Origin: Alphaproteobacteria bacterium
GTDB lineage: Bacteria; Pseudomonadota; Alphaproteobacteria; DSM-16000; Inquilinaceae
Direction: 5' to 3'
Assembly: GCA_028284045.1 (NCBI GenBank)
Contig: JANQSN010000023.1
Coordinates: 1-50,532 of the forward strand
Length of the DNA: 50,532 bases
Shown here: positions 7,065-16,208 of the stretch, piece after piece
Layout: each line of letters opens with the position of its first letter
How positions within the stretch are numbered: position 1 is the stretch's first letter
The notes under the pieces: generated by a model
The model's database searches: none
What the model was told of the DNA's origin: nothing
What the model saw: the letters and a program-made list of their open reading frames with translations, nothing else
Translations under genes and position numbers: made by a program

Positions 7065-8818
7065 CAGTCCCTCAACCAGGGCTGGGCGGCGCGCCCGAGT
7101 CCGGTCGCGGCCAAGTGGGCAAGAACGGAGACCAGCAAGATGACGACCGTCACCGCATGGGCGAACTGCGCGAATCCGTCGGAGGCGTAGCGGAAGGCGA
7201 TCACGGTCAACAGCGGTAGCTGCGGCGTATAGAGCAGGATCACCAGGTCCAGATCCCGCACCATCTTGACGAACACCAGCACGAAGCCGGCGATCAGCTT
7301 GGGCAGCGCCAGCGGCAGGGTGATCGCCGCCAGGATCCGCGGCGGCGAGGCCCCGGTGACGCGGGCGCTGTCCTCCAGCGTCGGCGCGATCTGGGCGCGG
7401 GCGGCGACGACGCTCTGCACCGCGAAGGGCAGCGTCGCCGCGACCCCGGCGATCACCAGGATCGCCGGCGTACCGTAGAGCGAGGGCAGCGGGCCGATCG
7501 GCGCCCCATAGAAACCGATGCACGCCGCGCCGATCGCGAGCCCGGGGATCAGCAGCGGCAGGAAGGCGAGTTGCTGCAACGTACCGGCGAGGAACCCGCC
7601 CCGCAGTCGCCCGATCGCCAGCCCGACGACCAAGGCTGCGGCGAGGGCAGCGATGCCCGTGGCGAGGCCGACCCCAAGGGTCACCAGGGTCGCGCGGACG
7701 AGCTGCGGATTGTTCAAGATCCCGGCTTGACCCTGGGCCACCGCCGGATCGGCGGCGCCGATCCAGTAGTGGGTCGTGAGCGTCGCGAAGGGGTTGCCGC
7801 TGGCTGTGGAGACGCTGGACAGCAGCAGGACAAGCGTGGGCAGGATCGTCGTGGCCGCAACGGTCGACAAGGCGGCGACCGCCAGCGGCCAGCGCCAGCG
7901 GCCGAGCGCCATGCGGCCCCGTCGACCGCCCTGCGCGCCGATTGTCGCGAAGCTTTGCCCACGGCGTTGCAGAACCGCCGCCAGGGCGAGGAACAGCGCG
8001 GCGGTGACGACCATGACCGTGATCAGCACATATCCGCGTTCCGGACTGCCGGTTTCGATCGCGCCATAGGCGCGGGTCGCCAAGGTGTGGAAGCGCACCG
8101 GCAAGCCTAAGATGGCTGGAGCGGAGAAGCTGGACACCGCCTCCGCGAAGCACAGCGCGCCGGCGGCGATCAGCGAAGGCGTGACCACCGGGAAGACGAT
8201 CGCCCGCAGAATGCGCGTGCGCGAGGCGCCGGCGATCTCCGCCGCCGCCGTCAGGTCGCGGCCGACCGTCACCAGGGCAGAGGCGATCATCAGATAGGCG
8301 ATGGCGTAGAGATGCGCGATCAGCGCCAGGGCGACCGGCACGCCACCCCAGGCCAGCCAGGCCGGCACCGGCACGCCCAGATGGACCAGCATGCCGGCGG
8401 CGTCCACGCCCAGCCGGTCATCGGCGAACACCACCGTCCAGGCCAGAGCGACGGCGAAGGTCGGGATCATGAAGGGCAGGGCGGCCAGCACGCCGATCCA
8501 GCGCCGCAGCGGCAGGTCGGTCATGGTCACCAACCAGGCCAAGACCCCGCCCAGCGCGACGCAAGCCAGCGCCACGGCGAAGCCGATGGCGAAGGTGTTG
8601 GCCAGCGGCCGCCACAGCATGTTCTCCGCGATGCGACCGGCGAAGACGTCCCAAACGGCCTCAAGCCCGGCGTCGGAGATCAGCTCGACCGCGATATTGG
8701 CCAGCGGGACCAGCACCAGCAGGGCGATCACCACGAAGGCACCGCCGGTCAGCGCCGCCGTCCCGCTGACGGGGTGGCCCGCGGACAAGCCACCCCGAAC
8801 TGCGTTGAACAGCCTCAC
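7064..8818 (-). CDS. Fused two-domain ABC transporter permease (FbpB/AfuB-like)
   Basis: The integral membrane protein of about 584 residues has two tandem permease halves. Each carries an EAA-type loop (EIAGASRTRILRAIVFPV and DSARVTGASPPRILAAITLP) that contacts the ATPase. About 12 membrane segments are visible. Fused permeases are typical of the ferric-iron/AfuB class. GTG at 8818 is taken as start because the upstream ATG at 8896 would place about 20 codons inside a dispersed hairpin repeat. The true start is uncertain. It is the third gene of an RpiR-binding protein-permease-ATPase operon. Confidence 0.9.
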   Translation of the reverse strand: MRLFNAVRGGLSAGHPVSGTAALTGGAFVVIALLVLVPLANIAVELISDAGLEAVWDVFAGRIAENMLWRPLANTFAIGFAVALACVALGGVLAWLVTMTDLPLRRWIGVLAALPFMIPTFAVALAWTVVFADDRLGVDAAGMLVHLGVPVPAWLAWGGVPVALALIAHLYAIAYLMIASALVTVGRDLTAAAEIAGASRTRILRAIVFPVVTPSLIAAGALCFAEAVSSFSAPAILGLPVRFHTLATRAYGAIETGSPERGYVLITVMVVTAALFLALAAVLQRRGQSFATIGAQGGRRGRMALGRWRWPLAVAALSTVAATTILPTLVLLLSSVSTASGNPFATLTTHYWIGAADPAVAQGQAGILNNPQLVRATLVTLGVGLATGIAALAAALVVGLAIGRLRGGFLAGTLQQLAFLPLLIPGLAIGAACIGFYGAPIGPLPSLYGTPAILVIAGVAATLPFAVQSVVAARAQIAPTLEDSARVTGASPPRILAAITLPLALPKLIAGFVLVFVKMVRDLDLVILLYTPQLPLLTVIAFRYASDGFAQFAHAVTVVILLVSVLAHLAATGLGRAAQPWLRD

Positions 8819-8837
8819 CGGGCGGGACCGCCGCCTA

Positions 8838-8910
8838 GAGCGTGCTGGGCTGGCCCTGGCCAACCCAGCACGCTCCATCATCTTCTTTTGGCGCATCTTC
8901 CGAGTCGCCG
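8838..8910 (+). repeat. Dispersed hairpin repeat, copy 1
   Basis: A strong hairpin, GAGCGTGCTGGG (8838-8849) with CCCAGCACGCTC (8864-8875) and inner TGGCC/GGCCA, is followed by a conserved tail ending TTCCGAGTCGCCG. About 50 bp from 8859 recur at 45783-45835 on the other strand. It lies between the binding-protein and permease genes. There it could terminate or stabilise mRNA and lower permease expression relative to the binding protein. Confidence 0.75.
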
Positions 8911-8937
8911 GTTGAGTCCACCCGGCTTGAAAATGCT

Positions 8938-10068
8938 CTATTGCAGCGAGAGCACGAGATCGGCGACGTCCTGGCGCAGCGCCGCCGTCGCCTGCGGCGC
9001 GATCCGCCAGGCGTTGAAGTCGTCGAGCGGGATGGCGTCGGGATGCGGCGCCAGGTCGGTCCGGGTCAGGTAGTCCCCGGGGACGTAGAACGGGGCCAGG
9101 GCGGGGCCGCCGGTATCGCTCTCATCGCCCATCAGGAAGGTGATCAGGAGTTCCGCGGCGTTCGGGTGCGGCGCGTTGGACAGGACACCCAGAAAGGCCG
9201 GATAGATGATGCCCGGAGCGGGTGCGACCGCGTTGGCGACCTGCAGCGCCCAGCCTTCCTCCGCATTGTCCCGGCGGTCGGAGTAGCTGGTGAAGCCGAT
9301 CGGCGGGTTTTCTTGCCCGACCGCACCGACGGCGACATTGACGTCGTCGGTGGAGGCGACGAACACCACGTCGTTGTCCAACAGGTCCTTGATGAACTGC
9401 TCGCCGGCATTGGCGATGTCGGCGTCGAGCGTGATCGGTGCCCCGAACTGCGCCTCGTAGGCCGCCGCCATGGCGTCGCTCTGCAGCACGATCTCGGTCA
9501 GCAGGTCCAGATAGTCGCCCCGCGTGCTGGGATCGACCATGATGACGCGCCCTGTCCAGTCCTCGGTGGTGAGCTGCCAGAGATTGTCCACCGGCGGACC
9601 GTCGGGATGCGCCTCCTCATTGTACATCAGCACCTTGGTGGAGAGGCGGTGGGCGAGCAGCGGGGTCTCGAAGGCATCGGGGATGCGCTCGGCGAAACCC
9701 GGCGGCACGAAGGGCAGCAGATGGCCGGGTTCGACCAGGGCTTCGAAGACGACCGGCGCGTCGGCCAGATAGGCGACGTCGGCACTCTGGATGCCGGCCC
9801 CCAGTTCGGCCTGGATGCGGGCGATCTGCTCTGTGGATGAAATGTCGAACGGGACGAGATCGATCCCGGGATAGGCTTCTTCGAACGCCGTTTCGACGCG
9901 GAAGACGCGGCTGGTGAAGCTGTAGACGACGACTTGGCCTTCCGCCTCTGCGGCGGCGACGAGGTCGGCGGGAGTTTCGGCGGCGGCCGGAGCGGCGAAC
10001 AGCAATGCGCAGAGCGGGGCCAGCGACCAAGCGCGTCCCGAAGCGAGGCGAAGCGGTTTGGTGATCAT
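8938..10068 (-). CDS. ABC transporter substrate-binding protein (family 1, FbpA/AfuA-like)
   Basis: The 376-residue protein has a Sec signal peptide (LAPLCALLFAAPAAAE, cleavage near residue 31). A mature part opening with VVVYSFTSRVFRVETAFEEAYPGI is typical of the ferric-iron/sugar-phosphate binding-protein fold. It should act in the periplasm and deliver ligand to the permease. GAAAGGA lies 9 nt before the chosen ATG. The family includes FbpA (iron) and AfuA (hexose phosphates). The linked RpiR regulator, whose SIS domain class senses phosphosugars, favours a sugar-phosphate ligand, but that is inference. Confidence 0.9.
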   Translation of the reverse strand: MITKPLRLASGRAWSLAPLCALLFAAPAAAETPADLVAAAEAEGQVVVYSFTSRVFRVETAFEEAYPGIDLVPFDISSTEQIARIQAELGAGIQSADVAYLADAPVVFEALVEPGHLLPFVPPGFAERIPDAFETPLLAHRLSTKVLMYNEEAHPDGPPVDNLWQLTTEDWTGRVIMVDPSTRGDYLDLLTEIVLQSDAMAAAYEAQFGAPITLDADIANAGEQFIKDLLDNDVVFVASTDDVNVAVGAVGQENPPIGFTSYSDRRDNAEEGWALQVANAVAPAPGIIYPAFLGVLSNAPHPNAAELLITFLMGDESDTGGPALAPFYVPGDYLTRTDLAPHPDAIPLDDFNAWRIAPQATAALRQDVADLVLSLQ

Positions 10069-10154
10069 GGCTGTCGGGTCCTTTCTCGACGTCTGGGTCC
10101 TGAAGCTCTTCGAAACCGGTGGGCCGCCCGTCGCGCGGGCCGGCGCCGGCGTGC

Positions 10155-11039
10155 TCACCGGGCCGTCGATTTCGGGTCGAACCGCCGGGCGACGGCACCG
10201 ATCCGATCCAGCGCGGCTGTCGCCCGGCCGGGGGCGGCCTTGGCCACCCAGATCGCCAGCGCCTCCACCACCGCCGCCGGCACCAACAGGGTCTGGTACT
10301 CCTCCGCCGGACCACGCGGCGCCGCCAGCAGCGTATCGGTGGTCGGCCAGACGGTGGCGCCCAAGAGGTCGGTGATGCCCACCACGGGGGTTCCCTGGTC
10401 GTCGGCCACCGCCATGACCGCGGGTAGATCGGTCGGCACTCGCCGGAAAGCGAAGGCCAACACAACGTCTTCGGGGCCCAGGGCGGCCAGACACTCGATC
10501 AGATCACGGCGGCACAGCCGGAGATCGACCGTCGCCAGGCCGATCCGCGCCAACCGCCGCAGCGCCAGCTCCGCAAGGGCGGTCGCGTGGCCGCTGGCGA
10601 ACACGAAGACCCGCGAGGCTTCGGCGACGGTTGTGGCGGCGCGGTGCAGAACGGCTGCCGGCACGGCGTGCTCGACGGCGGCGATCGCGGCGATCTGCTC
10701 CGACAGGAAGTCATGAAGACCGCCGTCGGCGCTGCTCGGCTCGTCGACCAGTCGGCGCAGCCTCGTGGCGGACGCCGCCTGGTCGCGCACCTCCTCGCGC
10801 AGCGCCTCGCGCATCGAGGTGAAGCCGGCGAAACCCAGCTTCTGGGCGAAGCGGACGACGCTGGCCTGATGCACGTCGGCGTTGCGGGCAATGGCCTCGG
10901 CCGACCGGAAGGCGGCCTGGACCGGGTCGCGAAGCACCGCCTCGCAGATGCGACGGTCGGAGTCGGTCAGTCGCCCGGCGTTCTCGGTGATCCGCGCCAG
11001 CAGTCCGCCCGGGGCTTCGCCGTTCTCTGCATCATTCAT
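10155..11039 (-). CDS. MurR/RpiR-family transcriptional regulator
   Basis: The 294-residue protein has an N-terminal RpiR helix-turn-helix (LTDSDRRICEAVLRDP then NADVHQASVVRFAQKLGFAGFTSMREALREE). A C-terminal SIS domain from about residue 115 includes VFVFASGHATALAELALRRLARIG, which normally binds phosphorylated sugars. The upstream Met of the longer frame is rejected because this ATG follows AGG and the family start fits. It is first in the operon with the ABC genes. A 9-8-9 inverted repeat just upstream is a likely autoregulatory operator. Confidence 0.92.
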   Translation of the reverse strand: MNDAENGEAPGGLLARITENAGRLTDSDRRICEAVLRDPVQAAFRSAEAIARNADVHQASVVRFAQKLGFAGFTSMREALREEVRDQAASATRLRRLVDEPSSADGGLHDFLSEQIAAIAAVEHAVPAAVLHRAATTVAEASRVFVFASGHATALAELALRRLARIGLATVDLRLCRRDLIECLAALGPEDVVLAFAFRRVPTDLPAVMAVADDQGTPVVGITDLLGATVWPTTDTLLAAPRGPAEEYQTLLVPAAVVEALAIWVAKAAPGRATAALDRIGAVARRFDPKSTAR

Positions 11040-11053
11040 TGCAGCGCCTGGCA

Positions 11054-11079
11054 TCTCTTGCAGTATTCGGTGCAAGAGA
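11054..11079. promoter_or_regulatory. Candidate RpiR operator
   Basis: TCTCTTGCA (11054-11062) and TGCAAGAGA (11071-11079) form perfect 9-bp inverted arms around an 8-bp spacer, 15 bp upstream of the rpiR-like start. The size and symmetry suit a dimeric helix-turn-helix regulator, most simply the adjacent one acting on its own operon. Confidence 0.6.
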
Positions 11080-11253
11080 AATCCCATGCCGGCGCGCGCC
11101 GGGCAAATGAAGTTCTGATGACGCCTCGGAGAGGCGGCAGAGAGGAGGGCGATGGTTCCGGCGGGATCGAGACCGGTCGCTTGTCGCAATACCGCGCGAT
11201 TGCGACAAGCAGGACCGCTGCGCTCGGCGCGGCTGGCCCGGATCGTCGAAAAA

Positions 11254-11328
11254 TGGCTCCCCGGGCCGGATTCGAACCAGCGACCTAGTGGTTAACAGCC
11301 ACCCGCTCTACCGCTGAGCTACCGAGGA
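11254..11328 (-). tRNA. tRNA-Asn (GTT)
   Basis: The - strand folds as a complete tRNA. The acceptor stem is TCCTCGG/CCGGGGA, the D arm has AGCTCAGCGGTAGAGC, and the anticodon loop CTGTTAACC has GTT. The T arm is GCTGGTTCGAATCCGGC and the CCA end is encoded. An 8-bp hairpin (GGATCGGA/TCCGATCC, 11348-11367) lies just upstream of its 5' end. Confidence 0.97.
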
Positions 11329-11483
11329 ACTGAGATCGTTGGCCCTGGGATCGGATCGCTCCGATCCGATCGCGTGGCGGGACCGGCATTGGCCTGTCAT
11401 CCCACCGTCATACGGCCCGCACGACCGCGCAGTAGATAGCCGCTTGCGCGTGCGACGTCTACCCCTGGCCGCCGGCGGGGCGC

Positions 11484-12698
11484 CTACATCCGCCGCACGC
11501 CGAAGCCGGCCGCGCGGATACGCTCTTCGATCGCGCCGACATGGGCGCGGTCGCGGGTCTCGATGACGATCTCCAGATCCGTGCGCTTGGCCGGCATGCC
11601 GAACACCAGGCGGTGGTGGTAGACCTCCACGATATTGCCGCCGGCGGCGCCGATCAGGGCGGCGACGCGGCCCAGCACACCCGGCTGGTCCTCGATCTCG
11701 ACATGCAGGCGGACCAGCCGGCCCTCGCGCATCAGGCCGCGCAGGAGGACGGAGGACAACAGCCGCGGGTCGATATTGGCGCCGCAGATCACCGTCGCCA
11801 CGCGGCGTCCCGCGAAGCGGCCGGGCGCGGTCAGCAGCGCCGCCAGGCCGGCCGCGCCGGCCCCTTCGCCCAGCACATTGCCGGTGGTCAGCAGGAGCTG
11901 GACCGCCTCTTCCAGGGCCGGCTCGTCGACCACGATGATGTCGTCCACCAGGTCGGCGACGATGGCGCGGGTCAGCGCACCGGGGCGCTTCACCGCGATA
12001 CCCTCCGCGATGGTGGCCCCGCCGTAGTCGCCCTCGTTGCCGGCCAGCGCGTCGCGCATAGAGGCGTAGCCCGCCGCCTCCACCCCGACGATGCGGATAT
12101 GCGGCGCCAGGGCGCGCACCGCCACGGCGATGCCGCTGATCAGACCGCCGCCGCCGATCGGTACGATCAGGTCGTCCAGCGTATCGGCGTCTTCCAGAAG
12201 CTCCAGGCCGATGGTGCCTTGGCCGGCGATCACCAGCGGGTCGTCATAGGCGTGGATCTCGGTCAGGCCCTGGGCCTCGGCGATGCGCCGCACCTCGACC
12301 TGGCAGTCGGCGATGTTGTCGCCGGTCAGCACGACATGCGCGCCCCAGCTCTCGGTGCGGGCGACCTTGGTGAAGGGCGTGAAGGCCGGCATGACGATCG
12401 TCGCGGGCGCGCCCAGTCGGCCGGCATGGCAGGCCACGCCCTGGGCGTGGTTGCCGGCCGATGCGGCGATGACGCCGCGCTGGCGGGCCGCGTCGTCGAG
12501 CGCGGCGATGCGGTTGCAGGCACCCCGATCCTTGAAGCTGCCGGTGCGCTGCAGCGTCTCCAGCTTCAGCGACAAGCCGACGCCGAGGCGGTCCGACAGC
12601 GCGCGCGCCGGCACCAGCGGCGTGCGCACCACCGCCCCGGCCAGGCTCTCGCGGGCGCGCTGGATGTCGGCCAGCGCCACGGCATGCTTCGTGGTCAT
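11484..12698 (-). CDS. ilvA: Threonine ammonia-lyase with C-terminal ACT domain
   Basis: The 404-residue PLP enzyme converts threonine to 2-oxobutyrate and ammonia, in isoleucine synthesis or threonine catabolism. The PLP lysine is K56 in TGSFKDRGA. The phosphate-binding loop is PIGGGGLISG and SAGNHAQG is also conserved. From about residue 329 a single ACT domain (VRLHVEIEDQPGVLGRVAALIGAAGGNIVEV) follows, as in short threonine dehydratases, so allosteric control by an amino acid is likely. It lies 57 bp downstream of the penicillin-acylase gene in the same direction. Confidence 0.93.
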   Translation of the reverse strand: MTTKHAVALADIQRARESLAGAVVRTPLVPARALSDRLGVGLSLKLETLQRTGSFKDRGACNRIAALDDAARQRGVIAASAGNHAQGVACHAGRLGAPATIVMPAFTPFTKVARTESWGAHVVLTGDNIADCQVEVRRIAEAQGLTEIHAYDDPLVIAGQGTIGLELLEDADTLDDLIVPIGGGGLISGIAVAVRALAPHIRIVGVEAAGYASMRDALAGNEGDYGGATIAEGIAVKRPGALTRAIVADLVDDIIVVDEPALEEAVQLLLTTGNVLGEGAGAAGLAALLTAPGRFAGRRVATVICGANIDPRLLSSVLLRGLMREGRLVRLHVEIEDQPGVLGRVAALIGAAGGNIVEVYHHRLVFGMPAKRTDLEIVIETRDRAHVGAIEERIRAAGFGVRRM

Positions 12699-12755
12699 CG
12701 TCCTCCCCGTCGGCCGATCGGGCCGGGCGCTTTCTCGTGGGACCGTGCGTCCGGA

Positions 12756-15140
12756 CTAGTGGACCGGGCGCAAGGTCATGCTGCGGGCGTCGGTGTCGGC
12801 AAGGTCGCCCGGCGTGCCGCTCAACGTGATCCAGTCGCCGTCGCGCCACGCCTCCACCAGGTCGCTGTAGTGCGCCGACAGGGGGTTGCCCGACTGGCCG
12901 GTGGCGATCATGAACCGGCTCGCCGCCAAGTCGCTCAACGGGTAGATCGCACGCAATCCTGCGCCGTGCACGTGCTGGAACGCCTCGCGCCCGCCCGACT
13001 GCGACATGCCTCCGCGATTGACGGTGAACTCGCCGCCATCGGTGGCGATGGGGTTGGCGAACAGCCCGCCGATCAGCGGCACGCGCCCATAGACCCGGTG
13101 GGCCAGCGGCGCGACATGGGCATCGCCCCAGGCCCAGTCCTCGAACGCCTCGCCATAGGCCTCGATCAGCGCCGCCAGCGAGTCCATGAGGGAGCCGCGC
13201 AGGATCTCCGCGCAGGTCTCCGTGACATCATCGGTGCCGACGTCGTCGCACCACACCGGCGCCTCGCTCAGCACATGGATCAGCGTGCTCGGGCGCAGGC
13301 GGCCATAGTCGGCGAACAGCGCCGGCCCCAGCTCGTCGGCGAACACGGCCTCGGTCAGCGCCATCATCCAGGTCATGTAGAGCAGCGGTTCCGGACGCTC
13401 GCGGTCCATCGCGAAGTCCCACCGCCTCAGCGCCGCCAGAATGTCCGCCGCCTGGGGCGTGTCGACGCGCACCTGCTGCACCGTGTACGGCCACAGGGTC
13501 GCCGCCGCCAAGCTGCCGGTGTCCAGCATGATGTCGGCCATGATGTCGACCGTATGGTCGCGGCGCTGGGCGAGCAGGGCCTCGATGCGCCGGGCGCGGA
13601 AGGCCTCCTCGTAGCCGTGGCCGAGGAAGAGGGGGTAGTCCGCACCGACCACCGTGTTGTTGGCGTTGACCAGGCGGCCGTCCGGCGGGTTCACCGCCAG
13701 CGGCATCTCCTCGCCGACGATCCGGCCGATCCAGTCGTGGTCGCCGGTCCAGCCGGGCACCGGCAAGGCGCCGTCATGGCCGCGGCGGATCGGGATGCGC
13801 CCGACGGTCATGAAGCCGATATTGCCGCCGGTGTCGGCCAGCACGACGTTCTGGACGGGCACGATCCAGTCGGACAAGGCGGCGACCGCGTCGGCCACGG
13901 TTTCCGCCCGGTTCAGGCCGTGAATAGCGCGGGCGGCCGTGTCCTCCTCGGTCCATCCGGTATAGGCCAGCGCCAGGACATGCCCGTCCGGCACCAGGTC
14001 GCCCATCCGCTCCTCGAACTCTGGATCGATCCCGGTCAGCACCGGCCCGTGGCGCGTTTCGCGGATCAACAGCGTCTCGGTGTCGCCGGAGCGGTTGACC
14101 ACCAGCGTCTCCTCGCGCACGGCGAAGGGCTCGCTGCCGGTGGGCGTCAGGTAGCGGGTCGGGTCGTCGGGGTCGATCCGCTCGATGAACAGATCCTGGA
14201 CGTCGGCCCCGGTGGTGGTGAAGCCCCAAGCGACCGACCCGTTGTGCCCCAACACCATCATCGGCACGCCGGGCACGGTCGCGCCGACCAGGCTGAGGGT
14301 GGGCGTCTCGATCCGGGCGAGATACCACAGCACCGGCGTGTTGAGCGCCAGATGCGGGTCGTTCGCCAGGATCGGCAGACCGTCGGCGGTGTGCTCGCCG
14401 GAGACCACCCATTCGTTGGATGCCTGATCGGGGCCGAGCGGCGGCGGCAGCACCGCCGCCAGGTGGCGCGCCAGCCCCGGCGGCTGCACGGCGCCCAGCG
14501 TGGTGGGCGGGCTGCCGATCTCCGGAAACAGGTCGGCGATGGCCTCGGTGCCCAGCGCTTCGACGATCCGGGCGCGCAACAGCTCGCCGCGGAAATTGCC
14601 GGAGAGTTGCAAGGCGATCAGCCGCGCCCAGATCAGGCTGTCGGCGGGGGTCCATGGCTCTGGCCGGTGGCCGAGCGCGGCGAACGCCGGCGGCAGCACA
14701 TGGCCTTCCTCCAGCCAGGCATTCACGCCCGCCGCATAGGCCTCGATGACGGTGCGCACCTCCACCGGCAGCGCGTCGTAGCCGGCGGCCGTCTGGCGAT
14801 AGAGGCCCAGCGTCCGCATGAAGCGGTCGAGCCGCACGCCGCCCGCGCCGATCAGCTCCGACACCCGCCCGGCGCCGACCCGGCGCTGCATCTCCATCTG
14901 CAAGAGCCGGTCGCCGGCATGCAGGTAGCCCAGCGTGAAGAAGGCGTCGGCATCGGTGGCGGCGAAGATGTGCGGGATGGCGTGCGCGTCGCGCATCACC
15001 TGCACCGGCGCATGAAGCCCGGCGACGGTCCTGGTCCCGTCGAAGCTCGGCAGGCCCTGGCGCAACCACAGCCAGCCGCCGATCGCGGCCACCACCACGA
15101 GCAGCCCGGCGACCGCCAGCGCCCGCCAAAGCCATCTCAT
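12756..15140 (-). CDS. Penicillin acylase family Ntn hydrolase
   Basis: The 794-residue precursor has an N-terminal membrane or signal segment (LAVAGLLVVVAAIGGWLWL). The autoprocessing site lies in DQASNEWVVSG, with S241 as the N-terminal nucleophile of the beta subunit after cleavage. NDPHLALNTPVLWY and VLGHNGSVAWGFTTTGADVQDLF are further family motifs. It hydrolyses amide bonds in the periplasm; candidate substrates are acyl-homoserine lactones, beta-lactams or other N-acyl compounds. The ATG at 15140 is chosen because the membrane segment starts right after it. It is divergent from the hydrolase at 15358. Confidence 0.92.
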   Translation of the reverse strand: MRWLWRALAVAGLLVVVAAIGGWLWLRQGLPSFDGTRTVAGLHAPVQVMRDAHAIPHIFAATDADAFFTLGYLHAGDRLLQMEMQRRVGAGRVSELIGAGGVRLDRFMRTLGLYRQTAAGYDALPVEVRTVIEAYAAGVNAWLEEGHVLPPAFAALGHRPEPWTPADSLIWARLIALQLSGNFRGELLRARIVEALGTEAIADLFPEIGSPPTTLGAVQPPGLARHLAAVLPPPLGPDQASNEWVVSGEHTADGLPILANDPHLALNTPVLWYLARIETPTLSLVGATVPGVPMMVLGHNGSVAWGFTTTGADVQDLFIERIDPDDPTRYLTPTGSEPFAVREETLVVNRSGDTETLLIRETRHGPVLTGIDPEFEERMGDLVPDGHVLALAYTGWTEEDTAARAIHGLNRAETVADAVAALSDWIVPVQNVVLADTGGNIGFMTVGRIPIRRGHDGALPVPGWTGDHDWIGRIVGEEMPLAVNPPDGRLVNANNTVVGADYPLFLGHGYEEAFRARRIEALLAQRRDHTVDIMADIMLDTGSLAAATLWPYTVQQVRVDTPQAADILAALRRWDFAMDRERPEPLLYMTWMMALTEAVFADELGPALFADYGRLRPSTLIHVLSEAPVWCDDVGTDDVTETCAEILRGSLMDSLAALIEAYGEAFEDWAWGDAHVAPLAHRVYGRVPLIGGLFANPIATDGGEFTVNRGGMSQSGGREAFQHVHGAGLRAIYPLSDLAASRFMIATGQSGNPLSAHYSDLVEAWRDGDWITLSGTPGDLADTDARSMTLRPVH

Positions 15141-15357
15141 GGCCACCCGAACCCCCAAGAATCCCGCCCATTGCCAGAAGGATCGTCCGGCGCGGCCGAA
15201 CCTCGACGCTGCCGCGCGCGCCGGCGCACTGATGGCATGTTTCGCCCCGACCGTCGATAGGCACCGGATCCCATGGCGATTCTGCGGCAAAGCGGGCGGG
15301 CAGGGGGAAGACGACGCGGTTGCTGACCTGGCCGGGCCGGATCCCTATATTGGGTTG

Positions 15358-16200
15358 ATGCGGGAAGATTCGTATCTCGGCCTCGGCGCCGCGGGCTTTC
15401 ATCAGATCGCCTTCACCGATTGGGGCGACCCGGAGGGACCGGCGGTCGCGTGCGTGCATGGGCTGACGCGCAACGGCCGCGATTTCGACCGGCTGGCCGC
15501 CGCCTTGGCCGACGGGGGTCGGCGGGTGATCTGCCCGGACGTGGTGGGCCGTGGGTCCAGCGACTGGCTGCCGCGCGCCGATCTCTACGGATACCCCCAG
15601 TATCTCGCCGACATGGCTGGTCTGATTGCCCGGATCGACCGGCCCTCGCTGGACTGGGTCGGCACCTCGATGGGCGGCATCCTGGGCATGATGCTGGCGG
15701 CGCAGCCGAAATCGCCGATCCGGCGCCTGGTGATGAACGATGTCGGCCCCTTCGTGCCGGCCGCGGCGGTGGAACGCATCGCCGGCTATGTCGGGGAGGA
15801 TCCGTCCTTCGCCGATCTCGCGGCGCTGGAGGCGGGGTTGCGCGCCCGCTATGCCACCGTGGGCGCGCTGGCGGACGAGGATTGGCGCCACCTGGCCACC
15901 TTCGGTCAGCGGACCAAGTCCGACGGATCGCTGGGACTGGCCTATGATCCGGCGATCGGGACCGCGCTCGCCGCCGGACCCTTCGAGGATGTCGATCTTT
16001 GGGCGCTGTGGGACCGCGTGCCGTGCCCGGTGTTGCTGATCCAAGGTATGGAAAGTGACCTATTAACGCATGATATCGCTGAAGAAATGACTCGCCGCGG
16101 CCCGCGTGCGCAGATCGTCGAGCGGCCGGGCGTCGGCCATGCCCCGATGCTGATGAGCGGCGAGGAGATCGCGGCGATCCGGGATTTTCTGGATGACTGA
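15358..16200 (+). CDS. Alpha/beta-fold hydrolase
   Basis: The 280-residue cytoplasmic hydrolase has an oxyanion-loop motif CVHGLTRNGRDFD, the nucleophile elbow GTSMGG and the catalytic His in GVGHAPML. A late Asp lies around LLIQGMESDLL. It resembles the general esterase/dehalogenase-type branch, and the substrate is not evident. The start is the ATG after GGGTT; the longer upstream frame antisense to the penicillin-acylase gene is not supported. The next gene, another alpha/beta hydrolase, begins 8 bp after its stop. Confidence 0.88.
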   Translation: MREDSYLGLGAAGFHQIAFTDWGDPEGPAVACVHGLTRNGRDFDRLAAALADGGRRVICPDVVGRGSSDWLPRADLYGYPQYLADMAGLIARIDRPSLDWVGTSMGGILGMMLAAQPKSPIRRLVMNDVGPFVPAAAVERIAGYVGEDPSFADLAALEAGLRARYATVGALADEDWRHLATFGQRTKSDGSLGLAYDPAIGTALAAGPFEDVDLWALWDRVPCPVLLIQGMESDLLTHDIAEEMTRRGPRAQIVERPGVGHAPMLMSGEEIAAIRDFLDD

Positions 16201-16208
16201 GGGCGGAC

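Noticed and set aside
11541..15260. Very long + strand frame opposite ilvA and the penicillin-acylase gene
   Set aside because: It is antisense to two well-supported genes and has the His/Arg/Gln/Gly-rich composition of a shadow frame in high-GC DNA.
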